In this document: one piece after another, positions 1 to 14,517 of the stretch
Layout: each line of letters opens with the position of its first letter
How positions within the stretch are numbered: the first letter of the stretch is position 1
Origin: Bimuria novae-zelandiae CBS 107.79
Taxonomy: Eukaryota > Ascomycota > Dothideomycetes > Pleosporales > Didymosphaeriaceae
Length of the DNA: 64,000 bases
Reading direction: 5' to 3'
NCBI GenBank assembly: GCA_010015655.1
Contig: ML976677.1
Location: 3,568 to 67,567, forward strand
Notes under the pieces: model-generated
What the model was told of the DNA's origin: nothing
The model's database searches: none
Seen by the model: the letters and a program-made list of their open reading frames with translations, nothing else
Position numbers and translations under genes: made by a program

Positions 1-220
1 CGATTGTCTAGAAAATACGCACTTTCGAGGCGTGTTTTCAGATGGACATGAACTACCCCTTGTCTGCAGTACCGAGGGCATCCGGGCCTCCACGTGCGAC
101 AGGGCGAGCTAACTGATTATAGAATGTTAATGCACAATTCTCCGATGCCTAACGCTATCAGACAGTTGAGGCGATTGGACAGAGCTTTTGGAATTTTGAA
201 ATGGATCATGGAGTCACTGC

Positions 221-786
221 TAGGGATGTTGGATTACCGTAATTTTCGAGCCATCCCGGTATTATCGTAATGTCATAATTACGGTAATTACTGGTATTTT
301 GGTACAATCTTGGCACGGTGAATTGAGCCAATCGGTGCCTTTCTCGGTCTAATTATCACATGTAGAACCAGATGCAATTGAATCTATGTATGCTGGGTAT
401 CTTCTAGATCTTTGGGACGCTCTTCATGTACTTGTTCGGCCGGGTAATCGAGCAATTGGCCATCATCTTCATGCTCGTCGGCGTTAACTTGTTCGGGCAC
501 TTCTGACAGGTCGAAAAACTAGGCATCCTTAGCCGTAATTAAGTTGCGAATGCGCAGGTTATAATAACAAAACACTAGCTTTTCGACCCAAGCATTGACG
601 AGACGATTACGTACTTTATTATAGAGAAATCTATGCTTGCTCCAGTTACGTTTAGCTGCTCCCGTCGAAGTCAATTTCCCGGCAGCAATTACCCGCCTTG
701 GCATTACCAGCCATCGATTTCTGTACCGTAATTACCGTAACGCATTACCGTAATACCGTAATCGGTAACGGTACGTGGCATCCCTA
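221..786 (-). mobile_element. hAT-type DNA transposon, internally deleted
   Basis: The element starts with TAGGGATG and ends with its reverse complement CATCCCTA. It is flanked on both sides by the identical 8-base sequence GTCACTGC (213-220 and 787-794), a perfect target-site duplication of hAT size. Just inside both ends are several copies of an ATTACGGTAAT-like motif (about 234-300 and 722-775), as expected of hAT subterminal repeats. Inside, on the minus strand, only the tail end of a transposase is left. The length of 566 bp and the missing 5' coding part make it a non-autonomous deletion derivative. The intact duplication suggests a fairly recent insertion. Confidence 0.85.
384..704 (-). 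pseudogene. hAT transposase C-terminal remnant
   Basis: On the minus strand, 61 codons carry a run with the pattern NKVRNRL..EKLVF.YYNLR, which resembles the segment after the dimerisation region of fungal and plant hAT transposases. A TAG at 519-521 interrupts the frame. The same frame then continues open through an acidic tail (EDDGQLLDYPAEQ region) to a natural-looking stop at 384-386. A CAG-to-TAG change is a simple explanation of the break. Everything upstream (DNA-binding and catalytic parts) is missing, so no active protein is possible. The family assignment rests on this short motif plus the hAT ends of the element. Confidence 0.65.
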
Positions 787-1316
787 GTCACTGCCAGAGA
801 ATCCACGTCGGCCGAGGCCCTCCGAGATACGAGTTCCTGCGACGGTGCGACATGTCGCCGAAGCGGGAGCCATGAGCTGGAGCTGGACAAGAGCTGGAGC
901 AGTGTTCAAATTCAAACCTACCTATGGCAGTTGGAGTCCGACGTTCACAGCGACATCAGTTGATTGTGGGCGTGACAGGAGCTGATTCGCGCCCCAATCT
1001 CTGTGCTCGACCAGGCAAGCACTCTTTGCACAGAGCGCGAAACGTCCCAAGAACATGGAGCTCGAGGGCGGAAAGCCGGGGTTTGCTGCTAAGGAACCGG
1101 GGTGGCCAGCCCATTGACACCGCGGTGGTGCCTCAGATTCATGGGCACTAGCCGGCGCCGTTGACCTGATGGTGCTTGCTTCGAGAACCGGTGGTGTTTC
1201 TGCGCCCGCGTTCACTCTCTTTTGTTCCAGATGCCCTCGCAATGCGGAAGATGGTGCTGCCATGATGAGCCCGTCTCCTCCACTCCCACCGCCGAAGAAC
1301 GCCCACTCTTAGCAGC
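787..1316. other. Intergenic, upstream of the Zn2Cys6 gene
   Basis: This stretch lies between the hAT element and the regulator. Only short overlapping frames without recognisable content are present. It probably holds the promoter and 5' leader of the downstream gene. Confidence 0.4.
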
Positions 1317-3590
1317 ATGCTGACGACGCCCACGCCGAAGGCGACGTCCAGTGTTCCCTCCCCCGCCAACTCGCGCCGCGTGCCGCTCGACAAACGAAAG
1401 CGAACCGAGACCAGCTGTGACAAATGCAAGTCGCGGAAGCAGAAGTGCAGGAAGGAGCCTGGGCAGGACGCGTGCCGGTACTGCATCCAACACAACATCG
1501 AATGCCAGACCACCCAACCCCGCAAAAAGAGGCTCTATGGCAGCGTCGAGAGCCTGGGCAACCGGCTGAACCTGCTGGAGTCGCTGGTCAAGGGACTGTT
1601 GCCGGAGGCCGATGTGTCCAACCTGGAGGAGATGCGCCAACTGGGCATCTCGTTGGGCATCGCCCTTCCAGACTCGCCGGGCGGTGATGCGGACGGCGAG
1701 CAGGCCAATCCTCCGGGAGGAGAAGGAGAGGAGCCGATGTCGCTGCTTCCGGATCAACAGGGCCAGGTGCAGTACATCGGCCCATCGAGCTCCTTCTCCT
1801 TCCATCTGAAGCTGCGCGCTCTGTGTGGCCAGGAATCTTTCCCCTCATTCGTGCTGTTTGGGAAGAATGCCGCCGACCAGGCGCCCGCGCCGAGAGACGC
1901 CGAACCACCCTGCACATCCTCTGTCTTTGCGAGCGACTATAGCTCTTCCGCCGACGAGGCTGCCATGCTCGAGACGCTGGTGGGCCCGTACTTTGAACAC
2001 ATCAACCCGGACTTTCCGGTCCTCTACGAGCCCTCGTTCCGGGAAGCATACGAAGGATGGCTGGCCGAACCCGTGAAAGCAGACCTGGCCTGGCAGTGTA
2101 GCTTCCTGTGTGTGCTCCTACTCGCGCGGCGTGTTGCCCGCGTCAGCGTAACAGAAGAGAAAGAAAGGCTATGGTGGAAGCACATCCAGACGCTGCTCCC
2201 CGTCGTGATATTTACTTCCAGCATGACTGCAGTGCAGGCCCTCATGCTTGCCGCCATCCACTTGCACAACACGAACCACAGGGATGCGTGCTGGAACCTC
2301 ACCGGCACGGCAATACGCATAGCGTTCGCAATCGGACTCCATCAAGACAAAGCCAGCACATCTCAGGCGCCATTAGCAAGGGAACTGCGTAAACGCCTGT
2401 GGTGGACTCTGTACGCTTTCGAACAGATGCAGGTTTCGTCGTACGATCGCCCCAGCGCCATAGAACACCACGTCCCCATGAATAATTATACAAATGAGCG
2501 CATCGTAGGCACAACCGCACACTCACTGCCCGATTACTCTCGATGGTTTGATCGCCTTGTTGTACACTTGAGCTCCGCTTGCCGAGCCCCAAAACACACC
2601 AAAACAACCTCTGGCGACGAATCATATGCCGGACCACTGTCCCCCGCGGCAGGAGTACTCAGGGACCTGGAACGTTGGAGACATAGCTTGCCACAACATT
2701 TGCGCATAGATGTGGTCGATACTGCGGCGCCTGCATCTCGCCGACCTCTGCTGCTTCTCCACGCACTGTATCATTATACTGTCACGGTTTTGTGTAGGTC
2801 TGCGCTGCTTGCGCGAGCAACGTTGCTTTCAAAGGAGGACAGAGACTCTGACAATATTGCGCTCATTGGCATGTCAGACTCGTGCACCACATCAGGGCGT
2901 GCACTGGCCAATATCTTGCTAAAGCTCGAAGCCATTGGCAAATTCAATGCCATCACCTGGTGGGATGTCTGGTACTCTTTGGCGGCCGGTTCCGTGCTCA
3001 TTCTAGATCTGATGTGTCAGAACAAGATGGGTGCTGCCGACAGCTCCGAATCTCGCATCCTGTTATCACAGCTTGCAGGGCTTTCCCGAAGTCACCTGCG
3101 CAATCCTAATATGCCCGGCACAATTTCAAAGTTCGCGTCTCTCATCCCGGAACTGCATACCATGGCAGAGTCGATGATGGTGCCTCAAGCGTCGCCCGCA
3201 ATGCCAAAGGGAGAAGTTCGCTCGGGCATTTCCGAGCCTGTACAGGTCGGTGAAGCACTCCCACCACAGCCGCAAGTAGCACCTTTCGCATATTCCCATC
3301 CAAATGCCAACAACGGCGCATACATCTTCGCCGATAACATGCCTGCTCGATACTACCCGCAAGCAGACTACTCCACCGGCACACCATACTCCAATACTCG
3401 ATATGATCGGAGTACGCAGATGCAGTTCATGGACTTTACTGTGAACGGCATCCATGAGTGGAACTGGGGAGATATGGGAAATCTACTAGGCCCAGGGGGT
3501 GCGCCTGGTCATCATGCGACGCAGACCATGCCACCGCAGGCCATGCCGCCTGGTTTGCCTCCAGGATCGGCTCCCGGACCGTACAGGTGA
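1317..3590 (+). CDS. Zn2Cys6 transcription factor with fungal-specific regulator domain
   Basis: An intronless 757-residue protein. Residues about 33-63 form a binuclear zinc cluster, CDKCKSRKQKCRKEPGQDAC followed by RYCIQHNIEC: six cysteines with the usual CX2CX6C first half. A short basic/coiled segment follows (to about 95), then from about 220 a fungal transcription-factor middle-homology domain (starting near the NPDFPVLYEPSF region and including the LRKRLWWTLYAFEQ motif). The last 120 residues are Pro/Gln/Ala-rich and likely disordered. The start is the first Met upstream of the zinc cluster. It should be a nuclear DNA-binding regulator. Its targets are unknown; it sits 2.8 kb from two beta-galactosidase genes, so local control of that pair is possible but is only an inference. 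Confidence 0.9.
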   Translation: MLTTPTPKATSSVPSPANSRRVPLDKRKRTETSCDKCKSRKQKCRKEPGQDACRYCIQHNIECQTTQPRKKRLYGSVESLGNRLNLLESLVKGLLPEADVSNLEEMRQLGISLGIALPDSPGGDADGEQANPPGGEGEEPMSLLPDQQGQVQYIGPSSSFSFHLKLRALCGQESFPSFVLFGKNAADQAPAPRDAEPPCTSSVFASDYSSSADEAAMLETLVGPYFEHINPDFPVLYEPSFREAYEGWLAEPVKADLAWQCSFLCVLLLARRVARVSVTEEKERLWWKHIQTLLPVVIFTSSMTAVQALMLAAIHLHNTNHRDACWNLTGTAIRIAFAIGLHQDKASTSQAPLARELRKRLWWTLYAFEQMQVSSYDRPSAIEHHVPMNNYTNERIVGTTAHSLPDYSRWFDRLVVHLSSACRAPKHTKTTSGDESYAGPLSPAAGVLRDLERWRHSLPQHLRIDVVDTAAPASRRPLLLLHALYHYTVTVLCRSALLARATLLSKEDRDSDNIALIGMSDSCTTSGRALANILLKLEAIGKFNAITWWDVWYSLAAGSVLILDLMCQNKMGAADSSESRILLSQLAGLSRSHLRNPNMPGTISKFASLIPELHTMAESMMVPQASPAMPKGEVRSGISEPVQVGEALPPQPQVAPFAYSHPNANNGAYIFADNMPARYYPQADYSTGTPYSNTRYDRSTQMQFMDFTVNGIHEWNWGDMGNLLGPGGAPGHHATQTMPPQAMPPGLPPGSAPGPYR

Positions 3591-4123
3591 GCGTGCCTGC
3601 AGCCCTGTGCCAACTTAATGTTCTTGATTATATCTTGCATTACTTAATGTTGCCAGTTGCCGGCAATCTAGCTGATGCGTCTCTACATATCGTTGATACC
3701 CCTGCTTGGCCTCGTGCTGTTAGACAATATAATAACATCACATCTTTCAAGTGCCTGTGTCATTTCCTGCATATGGACATTCCAGTCTCTTTATAAACGA
3801 TATTGGGTTGGCTTACATGCCTCCCGAGGTCCGTACGTGTATCTGAGTTGATGCAGGTGTTGTTCGGCTCTGCCAGATTGACCTCGGGGTCACGAGGGAA
3901 GGATGTGTGCATCAATATGCATGTATTCCATGAGTGTAGTGTACTAGCTTGGCCCACCGGGGTGCCCTAGGGTCGCGTGCCAATGCCAAGCATAGGCTCC
4001 TGCCACATTAGGTGGCAGCATCACAACCCTTTCTCATCCTCTCACTTTCTCACCTTCTCACATCTACTTTTCTCGCGAAAATCGCAAGTTACATACTTTA
4101 CTGTCTACGCTTATGAATTCACT
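3591..4123. other. Intergenic between regulator and F-box pseudogene
   Basis: Nothing recognisable was seen. Short frames occur on both strands without domain content. A pyrimidine-rich run at about 4020-4075 precedes the F-box ATG and looks like a leader or promoter remnant. Confidence 0.35.
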
Positions 4124-5862
4124 ATGGATAATCTACCTCAAGAATTGATCGATCGGATATGCGAGCATTTGCCGCGTGAAGCTCTGAACCGGACTCTCCT
4201 CGTGTCGTGCAAGTTCTAGTACGCCACAGAACGAGCAAGTGGGGTATCTTCAAGGTTCCAATTCTTGAATGAGGATTCAGAGGAAGCCCAGCAATTTTTC
4301 GATGCTTACGGTGGATATTATTTTCGTTACCTCCACCGTGTGGAAGTGTATTCGCCATTTCTCGCTCTCGAGCCAACGTATCGTCAGCCGACTCGCCGCA
4401 ATATCAAAAAGAGACGCGGCCCAATACCACAGCTAGTGCAGGGGCGTTGTATGGAACTAAGAGATCCCGAAGTCGAAGACCAAATGTTCTCTGATCAGGT
4501 TGCAAGATGTTTTGAGGTCATCAAAAAGGCGGAGGACCGGACCGGACACACTGGCAGAATACAGCTCACCCTGTTTACATCAACCCGGCGCATCCACAAG
4601 TCATATTGCAATCTTCTCCGGTATCCGAGCTGCGGCTACCAAAGTTGAATTCTGTGCAAGGACTTAGCATTTGCAATATGGTAGACCGATGGGACGAAGA
4701 TCGACCTGAGAATGATAGTATACCTTGCTGCACGACGTCCTAATCTGCGTTATCTCGGTTGCAAGATTAGGAGCGGTGAGTGGGCAACCATGGATGAAGA
4801 GTACAGACAGAAAGGCAACACTAAGAAAGACTTTGCGGATGCTTTTTATAATACTGAGCTTCCTGCTTCTTTGCGCTATGTACAGCTCAACTTCATCGGT
4901 AAAACTGAAGATGGGATGCGCGGACAGCGCAAACAGCTACCAGATCGAGTCTATCCTACGCCTTTTGACTTCAGCTCAAGCTTAAGGGTGCTCTCCTACC
5001 AGCTTCGGAAAATGGAAATACGCGTTATGGTGGACGAAACCCACTTCTGGCCTCGTTCGAAGGATTCAGCCACGTCGTCAAACTTTTGGCCAAACCTGGA
5101 GAGTCTCAATGTTATGTTCGCCGTCGGTACGCCATCTGGTTCAAGGTACTTCAAAGGGCCCCTAGGAGAAGGACGTGACACCAAAGGTAATCGGACACGA
5201 GAAGAGGATGCCTATCCTGCCTTCGGAAACAATTATGACGGGAGGGTTACCGAGTGCCTCTGTGGATCTTCTGAGCAAGATGTTCCCCCCACGTGGTTTC
5301 GTGCAACGCCTCACGATGAGTCCATCAATCACTTCCTCGAGGTCTTTGCGAATGCTGCCGCCAATATGCCGAAACTCACTGAAGCCTTAATTTGGATGCC
5401 CCTATACTTCTTTCCAGAGGGAACTACGGAAAGCGATGATGAGTACGAAGAGATCTCTGACCAGGGCCAGCGCTACCGGTCAAGAAGGCTCAGCAGCTAT
5501 GATCTCACGGCCATTGCCAAATACCCCGAAGCAAATCTCGCTTGGGGTATCGCATACGTAGCACCCGGCGGAGCACCTTTCGACGATGGTGAGGGGAATT
5601 ACCCTTCTCGTCAGTTCTGTAGAGAGTTGCACAGTGGCGACCTAACGCAAAACTGCACGAGGCATTTCAGAAGATCGGACAATCTTAAACCGAAGCACCT
5701 CCGCTAGAGTATTGGACCGAATGTGTTTACGGTGATGGTCTTGTCGAGAGAGACTGGTTTTCCAGAGAGTCTGTCTTTCCGCATCCAGATGAGCCTTATC
5801 CTGCATATTGCTGGTTGAAGCAAGACGACAAGCCCCCATATTGCAGTTTTTTTTGGTGTTGA
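4124..5862 (+). pseudogene. F-box/LRR-like protein, broken
   Basis: The N-terminus (MDNLPQELIDRICEHL) is a clear F-box start; F-box proteins recruit substrates to SCF ubiquitin ligases. The gene is broken: TAG at 4217-4219 right after VSCKF, with the frame then open again; a frame change near 4610-4640 to a stretch reading LRLPKLNSVQGLSICNM (leucine-repeat-like); a change back between about 4684 and 4742; a further shift just before 5635; and TAA at 5686-5688. Homologous-looking sequence (WTECVYGDGLVERDW and on) continues to 5862. The longest open piece is 4712-5707. At least five lesions argue against sequencing error. The leucine-repeat part is inferred from spacing, not from a clear motif. 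Confidence 0.7.
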
Positions 5863-6412
5863 AGGGGACGAGAAGAGCATAGTAATACTGGGGTAATTGG
5901 AAAAAAGCCATGACTAGCGTTCGGGACAATCTATGAGGAGTCTTGGGTGGAAGCAACGGCGCGCACGGATGACGGGTACCTATGTTATTCACGACCGGGT
6001 GAGCACCCAATCGCGAAACACTGTTGATTAGCGGACACAATGTTTTCAATTCTAGATTGATGCTTCGATAAGACTATTCAATTGCTCTGTTCAACATGAG
6101 GACAACGATTTGGATGTTGTGCAAGAAGGGCGACCACGGTGTGTCGGGCAATTAGCAACCGAGCGACGATCCTGGGTTCCCCGCCCTGAGGTCGCGTTAC
6201 TTACGGACGCTACCTTCCTACCTTCAGCGACGGATGTAACTCCAATATCTGCCCCCCACAATGATTATTGCGCAATACAGCATAGTCGATCTCCTTAGGA
6301 TAGCTCTGTCAAAAACGTCCCCACCTCGCTGCTTGCACTGAGATACACTAATTAGGTACATAGAAATGTCACAGCGACAGTTCTGTCTCCAAAACTTGCT
6401 GCACATCAAGGT
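5863..6412. other. Intergenic, upstream of GH35 gene
   Basis: No gene was seen. It should contain the promoter of the beta-galactosidase gene that follows. No clear TATA or operator motif could be assigned. Confidence 0.4.
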
Positions 6413-8353
6413 ATGTCGAATATGCGGCTAACTTATACACTTTGTTGCTCTGCGGTTGTATGGGCGTTGGGACTCGCAGCAGCTACGCCCGCGAGAACAT
6501 TGACAACAGGCAAGCCATCATTTACGTACAATGCGACGCATTTCCTTCTCAATGGTGAACCTCACCAAATCATCGGAGGGCAGATGGATCCCCAGCGCAT
6601 ACCCCCAGCCTACTGGCGTGACCGGCTGCAAAAGGCGCGCGCGATGGGCTTGAACACCATCTTTACATACACTTTCTGGAACCTGCTGGAGCCGGTCCAA
6701 GGGAACTGGGATAATGAAGAAAGTAAAGGCATAGCAACTTTCTTCGAGATTGCACAAGAGGAGGGTTTGTATGTGGTGTTGAGACCTGGGCCTTACGTCT
6801 GCGGAGAGCGCGAATGGGGTGGTTTTCCAGCATGGCTATCTACTGTTCCTGGGCTCGTTGTAAGGGCGAATAATCAACCCTTTCTGGAGGCCTCGGAGTC
6901 GTACCTTTCGAACTTGGCCAGTGGGCTGCGTGGATTATATATCCATGAGGGCGGACCTATTCTCATGGTTCAGGTTGAGAACGAATACGGGTCGTACGCC
7001 GCGGATCACGATTACACTGCGGCCATCAAAGACATTCTGCAGAGAACATTCGGGGATGTGGTGCTGTATACGAATGATGGAACTGAGCAATGGACATTGG
7101 AGGGAGGGTCTGTTCCTGGCGTTCTTGCAGAGGTTGATGGGGATCCACGTGCAGGGTTTGCAGCTCTTCGCAAGTATATCACCGATCCCTCTAGGAAGGG
7201 CCCGTTGTTGGATGGCGAGTATTACACCTGGACATTTGACAGCTGGGGCTATCCCCGAAGTACGCCAAATACACAGGGCTTCGTCGATGACCTCGAGTAC
7301 GTGCTTGGCAACGAGAGCGCGAGTATCAGTCTTTATATGGTGCACGGTGGAACGAACTTCGGTTTCGGGAATGGTGCTCTATGGCAGAACAAGACAAGGG
7401 CTTTTACGAGCAGTTACGATTACGGAGCCCCGATTGACGAGGCCGGGAGGACGACAGACCTGTTCTGGAAGCTGAGGGAGACGATCGCAAAATACGTCCC
7501 GGAAGGCAGCATCCCAGACGTACGGGAGGACGTGCCCCTCAAGGAAATCCCAGCGTTTGACCTCACACCTGCTATACCGCTTTTCTCCGCGCTCGGGGTG
7601 CCCACATACAGCAAGACCCCCTTGACCATGGAACAACTCAACCAGTCCTACGGCTTCGTCCTCTACGAACATATTGCTACTTCCTCCGCAAGCGGACTCC
7701 TCTCACCAGGCGACCGCCCGCGCGACCGCGTCATCGTTTACATCAATGACACCTTCCACGGCGTCATCGATTCAACCTACACCTACCACCAAAATATCTC
7801 GCTCAACCTTGTCCCTGGCACCAAACTCCAACTTTTGGTCGAAAACCTTGGGCGAGTAGACTACTACTCTCGAGGCACGGATTTCGAGAACATGATTCTG
7901 GACCCGTACAAAGGCATCTTGGGCGACATCAGCGTGGGGACTACCACGCTTGAGCAGTGGGCCATATACACGGTTCCGCTTGACAGCCTTCCAGATTTTG
8001 AGCCCAAGGGCGGAAATGTGACGGCACTGAACGGCACGCAGCCGGTCTTCTACACGGGGAGTTTCACCGTAGACGGAGAAGCGGAGGATTCACTGGCGTT
8101 GGATACGTATTTGGAAATAGAAGGTGGGGTCAAAGGTAATGTCTGGGTGAACGGGTTTCATTTAGGGCGGTATTGGCGCGTGGGACCGCAGACAAGTTTG
8201 TATCTCTCAGGCACGGTGCTCCGCCAGGGCGAGAATCAGGTCGTGGTGCTGGAATTAGAACCTGGACATGTGCAAGGGGGATTGAAGGGTGTGGGGCTGA
8301 GTGAGCGTTTCTGGGCGGTTGCGGAGGACGTTGACTGTCTGGGATGCATGTGA
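6413..8353 (+). CDS. Secreted beta-galactosidase, glycoside hydrolase family 35
   Basis: An intronless 646-residue enzyme. The N-terminus has a hydrophobic stretch (CCSAVVWALGLAAATPA), a likely signal peptide. The GH35 TIM barrel begins near residue 35 with the LLNGEPHQIIGGQMDPQRIP block. It contains the family signature GGPILMVQVENEYGSY with the predicted acid/base Glu191 and, further on, DGEYYTWTFDSWG with the predicted nucleophile Glu269. C-terminal beta-sandwich segments follow, with several N-glycosylation sequons. At 646 residues it is shorter than the ~1000-residue fungal lacA type and closer to the compact GH35 form of bacteria and animals. It hydrolyses terminal beta-galactosides outside the cell. 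A second Met at 6422 is an alternative start. It converges on a GH2 beta-galactosidase gene. Confidence 0.92.
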   Translation: MSNMRLTYTLCCSAVVWALGLAAATPARTLTTGKPSFTYNATHFLLNGEPHQIIGGQMDPQRIPPAYWRDRLQKARAMGLNTIFTYTFWNLLEPVQGNWDNEESKGIATFFEIAQEEGLYVVLRPGPYVCGEREWGGFPAWLSTVPGLVVRANNQPFLEASESYLSNLASGLRGLYIHEGGPILMVQVENEYGSYAADHDYTAAIKDILQRTFGDVVLYTNDGTEQWTLEGGSVPGVLAEVDGDPRAGFAALRKYITDPSRKGPLLDGEYYTWTFDSWGYPRSTPNTQGFVDDLEYVLGNESASISLYMVHGGTNFGFGNGALWQNKTRAFTSSYDYGAPIDEAGRTTDLFWKLRETIAKYVPEGSIPDVREDVPLKEIPAFDLTPAIPLFSALGVPTYSKTPLTMEQLNQSYGFVLYEHIATSSASGLLSPGDRPRDRVIVYINDTFHGVIDSTYTYHQNISLNLVPGTKLQLLVENLGRVDYYSRGTDFENMILDPYKGILGDISVGTTTLEQWAIYTVPLDSLPDFEPKGGNVTALNGTQPVFYTGSFTVDGEAEDSLALDTYLEIEGGVKGNVWVNGFHLGRYWRVGPQTSLYLSGTVLRQGENQVVVLELEPGHVQGGLKGVGLSERFWAVAEDVDCLGCM

Positions 8354-8919
8354 GTGAGCTGGCAAGCTGTTGGAGTTGCTATGGTAGATATACCGACTAC
8401 AATTTCTGAGATGGGTACCAAGGTCATAAGACAATAAGAAGCTCGTCCAGATTACTCAACGAGATGTGAGTAATGAACAAACGCCGAAGGCTTCGACGCT
8501 CTGACACCCTCTATGATTTTTGCCACCACTGCGCGAAAGTAAGCTAGATTCAGGATCATTTCGCTCACAGACAATTACGTACGCAGAAGGTTTCCCTAGC
8601 CTGGTCGAGTCAAGCCAAGACTGCATTTTTTTAGAGGAAGAGACAATTTTCTGCTTCCGAACGTCGAGCAGCCCGCTATTTGCGAAGTTTACACTGGTAA
8701 CATCCATAGCATCGCATGCCGCCATGCCACCTGCAACGTGCTCACATGAACAACCACCATGAACATTGCATCCACATCGCGTGGCCAGCTGTTGCAAAAA
8801 CTAATGCCATTCTCAGACCTACATGCGTCCCTTATATACGTCCTAACCTATGCAAAGCACGTAGGAGACAACGCTACCTCCCCCTCAAGACCGCTGCGTC
8901 CAAACACACCCTACCCTAC
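8354..8919. other. Convergent 3' region between the two beta-galactosidase genes
   Basis: This is the tail-to-tail spacer of the GH35 and GH2 genes. It has no coding signal on either strand and should hold both 3' UTRs. Confidence 0.5.
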
Positions 8920-12894
<3,975 letters not shown>

Positions 12895-14517
12895 CTACCA
12901 CCCTGCAGCCTCATGACTCTTGTCCCTGATATCTCGAGTGTCAATGCGACCAACACCCTTGTACATGTCGTGTCTGTCCACCAGCGAGTTTGCCGTGTCC
13001 GCGTGCACGAGGCCATATCCATTGCCATTGCTACTGCTAGTGTCAAGCGGGTCGACGTCGTCGTCGTCGATCTCGGCCGTGCTGCGCGTGGGTATTTGCG
13101 TCAATGTAGCCTGCACGTTCGCATGCGTCTTCTCTGCGCCAGGTACTTCATGGAAGTTCGTCTCTGGTGTTACTATGCCCACATCGTCATTGTCTTGCAT
13201 GGACACGCTCGCAAGCCTGGCATTGAGATCAAGGGGCATCTGATCGTCCGGCATCGCGGAGAGCGACTTCGAGCGTACAGTCGTCAGGGCGTTCCCATCC
13301 TGTGGCGGGCTGCCCGCACCGGTCTCTGAAAGTGAGCGCTGAGGATCCCTCTCATCCGGCGCGGAGACAACGCTTTGAGTCCGCTGCTTGTTGGATTTCT
13401 TATACCCGCTGAATCTCGACCAGAAACTAGGTCGCTTCTCCTCGTGCACACCCACCTGCTTGGACCGCTGTTCGCTCGCCTTGGCCCCATTCTTGTTCCC
13501 ATTGCTGGCCTTCCTCGTCACCGTCACTATGGGAGGCTGGCCTCCCTGCGCCTCGCGCACTATGACCACCTTCGTATCCCTCAACTCATCCGCCAGGTAT
13601 TGTAGGGCCTTGTCCGCAACCTCGAAATACTCGGGATAGTCGTCCACCACCGCCTCTCGGATGAGTTTCAGTTTCTCCCAGTCCTGGCGCACGAGCATGG
13701 AATGTACATCTGGATGCCAGGCCATGGCCTTGATGTCCGTCTTCATGCCGCGATCGACCTGGTCCTTCACGCCTAGCAGCGAGATCAGGCCGTCGACTTC
13801 AGTCCGCACTGTTGCCACAAAGGCATCGAAACGCACGACGTCCTTGACCGTCCAACGGTTCAGCATCATCGAACCATGCCGTTTCTGCTCCGAGCGGATG
13901 CCCGACTGGCGCATCAGGTCGTTCAGTAGCGCGTATTTCTCGCGGAAGGCTTCCAGCCTGTTCGTGTCTAGCGCCGGATGCTCGATGGTGCTGAATCTCT
14001 TAGGCTGCTTCAGTCCGTAGCGCTCCATCAGCTCGTCTCTGCTGAGGTGTGCCGGCCTCCCGTAGATCTCCTCCAGCGCCCGCATGACCTTTTGGCGTAT
14101 CTCATCTCTGTCGAGACGCGCATCGCGGACGCCAAAGTTTATGGGGAGAGTGGGATCCGGGTTCGTCAGTCCGGGATGGGAGGGCACCATGTGGCGTGCG
14201 ATGGTCGCGGGCGGTGCTGAGATGCCGACTGCATCGCCAAAGATGAGGAGGCGGCCCTGCTGAATACCTAGTTTGGTCAGGACGACCTTTTGTGCATGAT
14301 TCGAGTCCTTGTGGGGGTAGATCTGGTTGAAGGCTTCGACGCAGGTAGCAAAGGCGGTTGCCAGCGACAGGACGTTGGCTAGGATCTGGGCTTTGGTGAG
14401 GCTCGTCGCGGGCGGAGTGGGCGGAGGAGTTGTCAGCCCGGCGGGCTGGACGTGATTGGTGGCTGAGGCCATTGTGGGGGGAAATTTTGGTGGAGACGCT
14501 CTGCTCGTCTTTGCCAC
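12895..14517 (-). CDS. HeLo-domain protein (putative cell-death effector)
   Basis: A single exon of 540 residues. From about residue 45 it shows the HeLo pattern: a hydrophobic first helix (ILANVLSLATAFATCVEAF), then a conserved KVVLTKLGIQQGRLLIFGDAVGI segment, followed by predicted helices to about residue 260. HeLo is the helical domain of the HET-S family, which in known members permeabilises membranes when activated by an amyloid or STAND partner. The remaining ~220 residues are basic, Ser/Pro-rich and probably disordered (SFWSRFSGYKKSNK is a cationic patch). I could not identify a canonical HET-s-type amyloid motif at the C-terminus. Met16 (14472) is an alternative start giving a shorter leader. 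The next gene on the same strand encodes an NLR-like protein. The family call is firm to moderate; the cell-death role is inferred. Confidence 0.75.
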   Translation of the reverse strand: MAKTSRASPPKFPPTMASATNHVQPAGLTTPPPTPPATSLTKAQILANVLSLATAFATCVEAFNQIYPHKDSNHAQKVVLTKLGIQQGRLLIFGDAVGISAPPATIARHMVPSHPGLTNPDPTLPINFGVRDARLDRDEIRQKVMRALEEIYGRPAHLSRDELMERYGLKQPKRFSTIEHPALDTNRLEAFREKYALLNDLMRQSGIRSEQKRHGSMMLNRWTVKDVVRFDAFVATVRTEVDGLISLLGVKDQVDRGMKTDIKAMAWHPDVHSMLVRQDWEKLKLIREAVVDDYPEYFEVADKALQYLADELRDTKVVIVREAQGGQPPIVTVTRKASNGNKNGAKASEQRSKQVGVHEEKRPSFWSRFSGYKKSNKQRTQSVVSAPDERDPQRSLSETGAGSPPQDGNALTTVRSKSLSAMPDDQMPLDLNARLASVSMQDNDDVGIVTPETNFHEVPGAEKTHANVQATLTQIPTRSTAEIDDDDVDPLDTSSSNGNGYGLVHADTANSLVDRHDMYKGVGRIDTRDIRDKSHEAAGW

